DNA from: Alloiococcus sp035301245
Lineage (GTDB): Bacteria > Bacillota > Bacilli > Lactobacillales > Carnobacteriaceae_A
Length of the DNA: 11,272 nucleotides
NCBI GenBank assembly: GCA_035301245.1
Contig: DATGUS010000064.1
Coordinates: 1-11,272, forward strand
Direction: 5' to 3'
Part shown: piece after piece, positions 6,208-11,272 of the stretch
How positions within the stretch are numbered: the first letter of the stretch is position 1
How the letters are laid out: every line of letters begins with the position of its first letter
Position numbers and translations under genes: made by a program
Notes under the pieces: generated by a model
The model's input: the letters and a program-made list of their open reading frames with translations, nothing else
What the model was told of the DNA's origin: nothing
The model's database searches: none

Positions 6208-6986
6208 TATTTATCTTCTCCGATCCTAAATAGTACTTCTTTCAAAAATAATGAATACATTTCATGTGTTCGCCGATCATGAACATCATTTGGTTTATGA
6301 GTTAGGCCCTCATTTGACCAGCGTTTTACACGTTCACGATGATATATAGAATTAGCAAAAATAGCGTCGCCAAAAGTTTTTCTAGCTTCTTTGGCAATTG
6401 TTGTATCTGAATTAGCACTTTTAGATACCAAATATAATACGATTCCTAACAATTTGAATTTGGATTCATAATCTTTCCTTAATTGAGCTAAGTATTTAGC
6501 CGTTCTTAAAACACCTTCATAGCTAGCACTTTGCGTTTGTAAAACTAGAATAATATAATCACTTGCTAATACTGCGTTATTAACGAGGGTGCTTAGTGTA
6601 GGTGGAATATCTAGTATTACAAAGTCGTAGTCAGCTTTTAAAGGCTGAATAAGCTTTTGCAATACTAAATTTCGATCATATTGTGGTATTTTTTCTAATG
6701 ACTGATTCCAGAGACTCATATCCCAATCAGCAGGAATTAAATCAAGGTTTTTGTCTAAGTGACAAATACTGGGACGAAGTGAATCTTTTTGTAAGGAAGT
6801 ATAAAGAGATCTTTTAGGCTCAAAATTTCCGTAACTATTTTTTAGAAAAAGAGTTGCTGATGCTTGAGCGTCGAGGTCAATTAATAATACTTTTTTACCA
6901 GCTCTTGAAAGGTGATCTGCAGCGAGAACAGAAATAGTAGTTTTCCCGACGCCACCTTTAAAATTATAAAATAACAATGTAGACAT
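6207..6986 (-). CDS. parA: ParA-type partition ATPase
   Basis: A Walker-type (MinD/ParA) ATPase that moves plasmid copies over the nucleoid. It carries the deviant Walker A box K10-G-G-V-G-K-T-T17 with the signature lysine, the A' segment L-L-I-D37-L-D39-A-Q-A-S, and Walker B F-V-I-L-D126-I-P-P. At 259 residues it is a short type Ib ParA without the N-terminal helix-turn-helix seen in type Ia, so autoregulation would fall to its small partner. AAGGAG lies 8 nt before the ATG. A good promoter is at 7054-7026. Gene order is parA, small DNA-binding protein, methyltransferase. Confidence 0.93.
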   Translation of the reverse strand: MSTLLFYNFKGGVGKTTISVLAADHLSRAGKKVLLIDLDAQASATLFLKNSYGNFEPKRSLYTSLQKDSLRPSICHLDKNLDLIPADWDMSLWNQSLEKIPQYDRNLVLQKLIQPLKADYDFVILDIPPTLSTLVNNAVLASDYIILVLQTQSASYEGVLRTAKYLAQLRKDYESKFKLLGIVLYLVSKSANSDTTIAKEARKTFGDAIFANSIYHRERVKRWSNEGLTHKPNDVHDRRTHEMYSLFLKEVLFRIGEDK

Positions 6987-7025
6987 AATAATTACTCCTT
7001 ACATCGTTTTGTACATCCTATTGTT

Positions 7026-7054
7026 ATTCTAGCATTAGACTGTATACTCATCAA
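7026..7054 (-). promoter_or_regulatory. Promoter of the par-methyltransferase operon
   Basis: On the minus strand TTGATG (7054-7049) and TAGAAT (7031-7026) are separated by exactly 17 bp, close to the sigma-A consensus. The -10 ends about 40 nt before the parA ATG. The adjacent 14-bp repeats lie directly upstream of the -35, where a bound partition protein could act on transcription. Confidence 0.65.
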
Positions 7055-7057
7055 CAC

Positions 7058-7108
7058 AAATCATAAAAGATAAATCACAAAAGATAAATCATAAATCTTT
7101 TGTGATTT
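7058..7108. repeat. 14-bp direct and inverted repeats upstream of parA (candidate parS/operator or iterons)
   Basis: AAATCATAAAAGAT (7058-7071) and AAATCACAAAAGAT (7072-7085) are tandem copies differing at one base. A partial third copy (AAATCAT, 7086-7092) follows, then ATCTTTTGTGATTT (7095-7108), the exact reverse complement of the second copy. Short tandem sites beside parA are typical of centromeres bound by ribbon-helix-helix partition proteins. Replication iterons are the alternative, since no origin has been assigned. Confidence 0.6.
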
Positions 7109-7202
7109 AAATAAATTAGGAATAGCTATTTACATTATCTTTAATAAAGAGTAAGGTACCAATATAAGCTTAATATTAAAGCTGCCTAATAGAATAAAAA
7201 AA

Positions 7203-7250
7203 TGAGCGAAAGAAAAAGTCCTAACTAAAACTGCCATTTTAGTTAGGACT
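7203..7250 (-). terminator. Rho-independent terminator reading leftward
   Basis: AGTCCTAACTAAAA (7217-7230) pairs perfectly with TTTTAGTTAGGACT (7237-7250). On the minus strand the stem is followed by TTTTTCTTTC, a typical terminator tail; on the plus strand no T-run follows. It would stop leftward transcription from the mob operon, which otherwise runs through the whole structured region antisense and towards parA. Confidence 0.7.
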
Positions 7251-7905
7251 ACCGATTAAAACTAGTTGCATTAGTTAATCGGGGTTGTCATTTTCTTAAT
7301 ATACTTATTGTAGAAGAAATAGATTGAGATTTCAAGATTATCGAATTAGTAACCCCCATGATACTAAAGCAATTAGCTAATTGGCTAGTTGCTTTTTCTT
7401 TGGGTTCGCAACCGTTTATAAGACTCTAAAACAGTGGCACTGTATCGTAGTAGCATCTCGAAATCGCCCGTGACCTCTTGGATGTATAGAGGTTGTAGTT
7501 AACATCATGGGAAAGCCAATCCCGAACGCTTTACAAACGTCAAAAGAGCGGCTATAGGAAGCCTTGGAAATGCTTCAGATAACCCATAATATTATTTAGT
7601 GAGTCTTTATGATGGTTTCTCACAATTGCAACAGCTTAATTTGCTGTTTTTTGAAGAAAAAGAACCAACCCGCTGAACAGGGTCTAGGTGGAAACACAAG
7701 AGCAGGATATTATGGGACTAGGGCAGGGTGCGTTTAAACTATCTGCATTGCAATTATTAATGAGCTTAGTAATGTTAAATTACTTTGTTGATTAATAATT
7801 GCGATGAGTTGACTGAGAGAGTACAACTCTTTTAATATTTTAGCCACGATTTAGGCTAAGTATCGAGAGAGCAAGGCTGCGCAAGCAGAGCTTGCTCTCT
7901 CTGGT
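7251..7905 (+). ncRNA. Candidate large structured non-coding RNA (ROOL/GOLLD-like) or structured origin
   Basis: About 650 bases without a credible gene, but filled with consistent helices. CCGATTAA 7252-7259/7275-7282. GGGGTT/AACCCC 7281-7286/7351-7356. A 12-bp stem 7366-7377/7384-7395. ACAGT/ACTGT 7431/7439. ACCTCT/AGAGGT 7473/7488. GGGA/TCCC 7509/7520. GAAGC/GCTTC 7558/7572. A long-range 10-bp helix CCCATAATAT/ATATTATGGG (7583-7592/7707-7716) closes a multiloop with hairpins at 7599-7623, 7630-7648 and 7668-7683. A 16-bp stem 7746-7761/7791-7806 carries an inner 6-bp hairpin. GAGTTG/CAACTC 7806/7824. An 11+4-bp hairpin 7865-7901 is capped by GCAA. Two stems contain T-G pairs (7373-7388, 7749-7803) that would be A-C on the other strand, and GCAA and GAAA caps appear only on plus, so plus is favoured. 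ROOL-type RNAs occur on lactobacillar plasmids and prophages. I could not identify a convincing promoter or 3' terminator, and the class is not proven. Confidence 0.5.
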
Positions 7906-7925
7906 AGGGTTAAGGCATAGTGGGT

Positions 7926-8225
7926 TTAAAGTTCGGGGCCGTCATCTTCTTTAATGTGGTTATGGGGCTTGTTGAGTTGTTGTTGCTTTCGTTGACGTTC
8001 CAGTTCTTGCTGACGTTGTTCTTTACGTCTACGCATGATGATTTGAAGTTGGCGTTGCTTAGCGGCTTGACGTTCTTGTTCTACAAGGTTGAGTTGGTGT
8101 TGTGCTAAGCGAACTAGCTTGTTTTCTTGTTCACTTAATGCATTGCGAACCTTGTAGTCGGGTACCTTATTACATTTAAGCTTATTGATTAAATCCTGCG
8201 ATAATGGGTCTGTAAAATTGAACAT
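7926..8225 (-). CDS. Small basic helical protein, last gene of the mob operon
   Basis: A 99-residue protein of unknown function. Residues 1-30 are mixed; residues 30-85 form a strongly charged, R/Q/E/K-rich helix likely to be a coiled coil (M-R-R-R-K-E-Q-R-Q-Q-E-L-E-R-Q-R-K). It ends N-K-P-H-N-H-I-K-E-D-D-G-P-E-L. That tail resembles the ends of MobA (N-H-Q-P-N-E-G-P-D-F) and the 227-aa protein. It starts 5 nt after mobB, with its AAGGAG formed by the last two codons of mobB, so it is translated with the operon. It is most likely a mobilization accessory protein that binds DNA or the transfer machinery; this is inferred from context. Confidence 0.78.
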   Translation of the reverse strand: MFNFTDPLSQDLINKLKCNKVPDYKVRNALSEQENKLVRLAQHQLNLVEQERQAAKQRQLQIIMRRRKEQRQQELERQRKQQQLNKPHNHIKEDDGPEL

Positions 8226-8230
8226 ACTTA

Positions 8231-9178
8231 TTACTCCTTTGTGTCGTCATTCTTCTTGTTGAATAGGAGGCAGATAATTGTTGTGAATGCGAGTGTTAGT
8301 ACTTTGTACCAACCAGTTGTTAGGATTGTTAGTCCTAAGATGGCAGCAAATTCGACTAGATATTGGTTAGCTAGCTTCTTGAATTCATTTAAGTCATTCG
8401 TTAGCTCACTTACAGCATCTTTGGCCACATCTGCGTGTAGTTTGGCGGCTAGTTTAGCTTGGTTGGTCTGAGTTTGGACGTCAACCAATTTATTTTTAAC
8501 TTCCGTACTAATTACTTGATCGACCGTTTTTCCTGTGGCAGTCGTGAAAACCTGATATAGGTCTTTAGCGACGGGGATCGGTTTATACTTAATACCTTGA
8601 ATTAAGAGTTGGGTTAGGATTCGAATGTTAGGCACCAAGTTATCGTTGATTGCATGGGTATTCTCTTCAAGATGTTTGGCAGCATTTTTGAAGTCAGCAT
8701 TCATAATCTGGTTTTGACGTGCGCTATCTTGTAAATTAAGCTTGCTATTATGAAAATCAATTTGGATACTTTCAAATTGATTTTGAACGTCATCAACACG
8801 CTTCCCAAGACCTTCGTTGAAGCCAATGTCCTTTGCATTAGCTACAGCCTGAACCATTTTAGAAGTCTGGTCCTTCATTTGGTTGGTGATTAGATTGTGC
8901 CCTTCGCTGTTTTGCTTGGATAGCTCGTTTTGCAGCTTCTCGATCTCGCTGCTGTGTGCTAATGGACTTAGATCTTGCTTTGTTGCTTGCTGCTCTTGCA
9001 TTTCGGTTAGCTGCTTCTTTAGCTGCGTATTGCTTACGTTCTTCAGCTTTGGCACGTTTGAGTTGCTCAAAGTTGAGGTGTTGCCGAAGCTGCTTTTGTG
9101 CTGCTGCTGCTCTTGCATCGGCTGCGAGGGTTTTGAGCTTTTCAAGTTGTTCATCTTGTTCATTGGATTTTTGTTCAT
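8231..9178 (-). CDS. mobB: MobB-like membrane mobilization protein, overlapping mobA out of frame
   Basis: A 315-residue protein. Its first ~106 codons lie inside the end of mobA in another frame (320-bp overlap). The start at 9178 is chosen over the upstream in-frame ATG at 9226 because GGAAG lies 9 nt before it. Residues 1-110 are Q/N/S/K-rich and disordered, residues about 75-270 are helical, and two membrane segments follow: F-A-A-I-L-G-L-T-I-L near 273-289 and L-T-L-A-F-T-T-I-I-C-L-L-F near 293-306, with a short charged tail. MobB of RSF1010 and ColE1 plasmids also overlaps mobA and carries a membrane segment; it helps dock the relaxosome to the transfer channel. A comparable role is likely here, by position and shape rather than by sequence identity. 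Confidence 0.8.
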   Translation of the reverse strand: MNKNPMNKMNNLKSSKPSQPMQEQQQHKSSFGNTSTLSNSNVPKLKNVSNTQLKKQLTEMQEQQATKQDLSPLAHSSEIEKLQNELSKQNSEGHNLITNQMKDQTSKMVQAVANAKDIGFNEGLGKRVDDVQNQFESIQIDFHNSKLNLQDSARQNQIMNADFKNAAKHLEENTHAINDNLVPNIRILTQLLIQGIKYKPIPVAKDLYQVFTTATGKTVDQVISTEVKNKLVDVQTQTNQAKLAAKLHADVAKDAVSELTNDLNEFKKLANQYLVEFAAILGLTILTTGWYKVLTLAFTTIICLLFNKKNDDTKE

Positions 9179-10163
9179 TATTATTAACTTCCTTTCTGAT
9201 TGGCTTATAGTTAGGTAAGTTCTCAATGTTTTGGTGTTTAGACAGATGACTTTCCCAATACTTCTCGAGACCTTGCTTTGTATAAGCAGTTCCTAGTCCC
9301 CTTGTGGCTAATACGTTACCGTTTTTCTTATCTATACGTTGATAGAAGGCACGTATTTTCCTTTCCCTGGGGCCATGTGTAGTATCTACGGTCAAGTGGT
9401 AAGTCCATTGCTTAGTCTTTCCACGTTCAGTAACCGTTATGCCCTGCTGTTTCAACCGTGATAAAAAGTCCTTAATATTAGTAACTTGATTCTTAATCTC
9501 ATTGATGGTTTGTTTCAGCTCTCTTTGCCATGGAGCTTTATTTGGAAGGTCTTTAAGGCTTTCCGGGGAACGTTGATTGTTAATTGGACCTGGCCATTTG
9601 CGTCCCGTAACGAGTTCGAAATTGTTAGCTAAATAGTCATCTAACTTGTTTCGCAAAGGCCTGACGCTAAAACGATTGGTTGGAACCGTCATCGTTCGAT
9701 TAGATGTACCGTGACGAGGTTTAACGGAATTTATTAAGATGTGGGCATGGAGTTTACCTGATTGGCCATGACCACCGTCCGCTTGAACAGCGATGACAGC
9801 CTGGCAATCTCCGAAGCATTTATTGGCAAATCCATTTGCAAGTTGTAGTAATTGCTTGGCTTGTGTATCCAAATCGTTAGTATCAAACTCATCTCGCGAG
9901 CATGAAATTATAATGCTCTGAGCTTGCACCTTTCGATTAGGATTAAATGCTAGTTTAAGATTTTGATGAAACTGCTTTGCTAAATATCCACCGTTTTGTT
10001 GAGTGGATAAAGTACCGTCACTGTTATGAAGCATATTAATGTTGATACCACTACAAGCTAAGACTCGTTTATTGGTTTTAGCATCATTATGTGCAGGATC
10101 GCTAAATAGGTAAGCAAGACTTTGATAGGTACTTTTAATTGTGTTAGATTCAAGAATCGCCAT
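8859..10163 (-). CDS. mobA: MobA relaxase, MOBP family
   Basis: The HUH nuclease that nicks oriT, stays bound to the 5' end and leads the strand into the recipient. The metal site is H132 ... K-L-H139-A-H141-I-L-I-N145, the motif III pattern of MobA/VirD2-like relaxases; the nicking tyrosine is probably Y13 or Y18. The relaxase domain covers about residues 1-200, a conserved middle region follows to about 320, and the last ~110 residues are R/K/A/Q-rich and helical. That last part coincides with the section shared out of frame with mobB. The chain ends N-H-Q-P-N-E-G-P-D-F. The start at 10163 lies within the last codons of mobC (14-bp overlap) behind a weak ribosome site, so it is probably coupled to mobC translation. 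An upstream in-frame ATG at 10202 lies deeper inside mobC and extends past the expected N-terminus. Confidence 0.93.
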   Translation of the reverse strand: MAILESNTIKSTYQSLAYLFSDPAHNDAKTNKRVLACSGININMLHNSDGTLSTQQNGGYLAKQFHQNLKLAFNPNRKVQAQSIIISCSRDEFDTNDLDTQAKQLLQLANGFANKCFGDCQAVIAVQADGGHGQSGKLHAHILINSVKPRHGTSNRTMTVPTNRFSVRPLRNKLDDYLANNFELVTGRKWPGPINNQRSPESLKDLPNKAPWQRELKQTINEIKNQVTNIKDFLSRLKQQGITVTERGKTKQWTYHLTVDTTHGPRERKIRAFYQRIDKKNGNVLATRGLGTAYTKQGLEKYWESHLSKHQNIENLPNYKPIRKEVNNNEQKSNEQDEQLEKLKTLAADARAAAAQKQLRQHLNFEQLKRAKAEERKQYAAKEAANRNARAASNKARSKSISTQQRDREAAKRAIQAKQRRAQSNHQPNEGPDF

Positions 10164-10695
10164 TATTATTACCTGTCGTCTTAGTTGCAATCTTAATAGC
10201 ACTTACTTTTTCCCTTAGCTGGTCTGCAATAGGTAGCAGCTTTTGAATTTCGTTAATTACCCAGTTCCAGACATCGGCGTCTGTGGGATCATTTTGAAGC
10301 GCAACATTGGCTGCATGTGCGATTTGATTAGTATTATTAGTTAGATTAGTTGCTGACCATAATAAGCCTTCAAGTTGAGCTTGGATGTTGTTATAGGAAG
10401 ATTGAATCTTGTTAATGGCATTTAACCCTTCGTTAGACTGTAAACCCAGCACCGCACGAGACAAGCTGGAACGTCCTAAGTCAGCCCAAGTTTTCACTAA
10501 TAATTGAGCTAATGAACGGTCATTCTTGCTGACCTGTTTAGCGGTAATATTAACCAATCGTTCGTCAGCAATCATGGTACGAATTGCATCGGCATTATTG
10601 TCAGCTTGGACTGCCTTCTTTACCTCGTTGAATGCTTGCAACTCATTATCATTTAACCGAAACTGAATGATATTTCGTCGAGTATTTTCGTTCAT
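10150..10695 (-). CDS. mobC: MobC-like relaxosome accessory protein
   Basis: A 181-residue protein, first gene of the mob operon. Residues about 4-40 (R-R-N-I-I-Q-F-R-L-N-D-N-E-L-Q-A-F) have the beta strand and two helices of a ribbon-helix-helix DNA-binding domain; the rest is helical. MobC-type proteins bind oriT, open the DNA near the nick site for MobA, and often repress their own operon. The start at 10695 is preceded by GAGGAGG six bases upstream; an ATG at 10710 overlaps that ribosome site and is not used. Inverted 9-mers and cruciform-forming repeats upstream are its likely targets. Confidence 0.85.
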   Translation of the reverse strand: MNENTRRNIIQFRLNDNELQAFNEVKKAVQADNNADAIRTMIADERLVNITAKQVSKNDRSLAQLLVKTWADLGRSSLSRAVLGLQSNEGLNAINKIQSSYNNIQAQLEGLLWSATNLTNNTNQIAHAANVALQNDPTDADVWNWVINEIQKLLPIADQLREKVSAIKIATKTTGNNNGDS

Positions 10696-10711
10696 GTTTA
10701 ACCTCCTCATG

Positions 10712-10781
10712 TTGCTTCAACCTCGTTGAAGCAAGACAATTTTTGGCCTTCGCCTGATGGCGACAACGGCCAAAAATTGTC
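10712..10781. promoter_or_regulatory. Two hairpins in the mobC leader
   Basis: TTGCTTCAAC (10712-10721) pairs with GTTGAAGCAA (10725-10734), just before the mobC ribosome site. GACAATTTTTGGCC (10735-10748) pairs perfectly with GGCCAAAAATTGTC (10768-10781), with CGCC-TGAT-GGCG nested inside. They are contiguous and would form two stacked stem-loops in the 5' leader of the mob mRNA or cruciforms in DNA. Likely operator or oriT accessory sites, or protectors of the mRNA 5' end. Confidence 0.6.
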
Positions 10782-10793
10782 ATAATTCGTCGA

Positions 10794-10874
10794 CGACAGA
10801 TACCCTATAATCCGCTAGTTGCTTTGTAAATTTTTGGTTAGTATTACGAGACGCGTATTACAGATTATCTGTCG
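10794..10874. promoter_or_regulatory. Inverted 9-bp sites bracketing the likely mob promoter
   Basis: CGACAGATA (10794-10802) and its exact reverse complement TATCTGTCG (10866-10874) lie 63 bp apart. Between them, on the minus strand, a TTTACA (10830-10825) followed by a TATAGG/TAGGGT stretch could be the mob promoter, though spacing to either -10 version is imperfect. A direct repeat GTATTAC (10841-10847, 10855-10861) also lies inside. Paired operators for MobC are a reasonable reading. Confidence 0.4.
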
Positions 10875-10884
10875 GGGCAAGCAG

Positions 10885-11020
10885 TTAAAAAGAGTTGACA
10901 TACGTCAATCTTTTAATGCTTGCAAGGGGCGCTAGCAGCTCCCCTTGATCCCTCAGCTTTCCATTAATATTCATCAAAGATGAGCATATTAATGGAGTAC
11001 TTTTGCCCCAGCAAAAGTAC
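10885..11020. other. Probable oriT core: four consecutive inverted repeats
   Basis: TTGAC-ATAC-GTCAA (10894-10907) is extended imperfectly by A/T arms (TTAAAA...TTTTAA). Then come CAAGGGG/CCCCTTG (10923-10929, 10941-10947), TCCATTAATAT/ATATTAATGGA (10960-10970, 10986-10996) with TCATC/GATGA nested, and GTACTTTTGC/GCAAAAGTAC (10997-11006, 11011-11020). The position upstream of mobC-mobA and the inverted-repeat density fit oriT. GCTTGC occurs on both sides of the first repeat and recalls nick regions of some MOBP plasmids, but I cannot fix the nick site. Confidence 0.5.
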
Positions 11021-11044
11021 CAAAACTGGCCGATCTTTGGTTGC

Positions 11045-11270
11045 GAAGTTCGGGGCAAACAACTTCATTTGGGGTTAGCCAAACGAAGCAAAACTAAGTT
11101 CCTTTTGAGTCACCAAAGGAACCGAACAGTGAGTACTTTCTATTAAGAAGGTAGCCAAAGTAATTAGCTTTTTTTGACCAAAAAAGCTAAAGCAAAATGA
11201 TTTGCTAACGCCTCCCGTTGGTCGTTGTTTGACCTCGCCTTCACACTCAAAGTTTGTCAACTTTAAGTGT
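11045..11270. repeat. Hairpin array at the right edge (leading-region candidate)
   Basis: GAAGTT/AACTTC (11045, 11061), GTTCCTTT/AAAGGAAC (11098-11105, 11115-11122), TTAGCTTTTTT/AAAAAAGCTAA (11164-11174, 11180-11190), and a 12-bp pair with one mismatch (11243-11254, 11259-11270). No gene with a credible ribosome site is present. Together with the preceding block this makes about 560 bp of almost continuous stem-loops upstream of mobC. Confidence 0.5.
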
Positions 11271-11272
11271 TA

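Noticed and set aside
7058..7108. Possible CRISPR-like repeat array
   Set aside because: The repeats are 14 bp, directly adjacent without spacers, with one inverted copy, and no cas genes are present.
7251..7905. Group I or II intron, tmRNA or RNase P RNA
   Set aside because: I could not find the conserved core motifs of these RNAs, and there is no interrupted gene or intron-encoded protein.
8241..9218. Several plus-strand frames rich in Ser, Leu and Cys
   Set aside because: They are complements of Q/K/A-rich mobA and mobB codons, without start signals.
7384..10825. 12-base identity GCTAGTTGCTTT at 7384-7395 and 10814-10825
   Set aside because: In 11 kb of AT-rich sequence a few shared 12-mers are expected; the contexts differ.
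11075..11260. 61-residue minus-strand reading frame with a TTG start at the right edge
   Set aside because: It runs through the hairpin array, has no visible ribosome site and is of odd composition. It is probably a chance frame over conserved structured DNA.
1407..11272. Absence of GATATC over almost 10 kb, suggesting site avoidance
   Set aside because: Only about three sites are expected by chance for this length and composition, so absence is weak evidence; three sites do occur at 43, 72 and 1401.

Overview
The window looks like part of a mobilizable plasmid from a lactic acid bacterium of the Lactobacillaceae. Evidence: AAGGAG-type ribosome binding sites, moderate-to-low GC, an IS30-like transposase end of LAB type, a MOBP mobilization operon, a small partition locus, and very dense intergenic inverted repeats. 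The left edge cuts through a transposase and the right edge cuts through a hairpin-rich non-coding region, so the window is probably a fragment of a larger circle. No classical replication initiator (RepA_N, Rep_3 or RepB type) is visible.

Layout: 1-155 holds the end of an IS30-like element. 248-441 holds two nested hairpin elements. 446-2960 (minus) encodes two proteins that both carry a degenerate MobV/Mob_Pre-like HUH motif. 2961-3322 is a block of inverted repeats that may be the origin (oriT or dso) used by the larger of the two. 3380-3970 (minus) encodes a minimal tyrosine recombinase with GGTATC boxes and a bidirectional terminator upstream. 4263-5946 is an EcoRV-type restriction-modification pair, convergent and overlapping by 11 bp. 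5965-6986 (minus) is a parA / small DNA-binding protein pair; the methyltransferase lies 18 nt downstream and appears to be its third gene. 7026-7108 carries the par promoter and 14-bp repeats.

7251-7905 has no plausible gene but folds, in the plus orientation, into a large multibranched structure. It is a candidate ornate non-coding RNA of the ROOL/GOLLD kind, or a structured origin. 7926-10695 (minus) is the mobilization operon mobC-mobA-mobB plus a small basic protein, with mobB starting out of frame inside mobA. 10696-11272 is a hairpin array upstream of mobC and is the likely oriT / leading region.

How the parts may work together: MobC and MobA would nick and pilot the plasmid at the right-hand oriT, with membrane-anchored MobB assisting. 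The MobV-like pair may serve a second transfer or replication origin. ParA and its partner keep the plasmid by segregation, and the restriction-modification pair keeps it by killing cells that lose it; the operon structure couples both forms of maintenance. Three proteins from two separate clusters (the 227-aa protein, MobA and the 99-aa protein) share the same kind of C-terminal tail, NH-x(3-5)-[DE]GP[DE] after a K/R/Q-rich helix, which may be a common transfer or docking signal.
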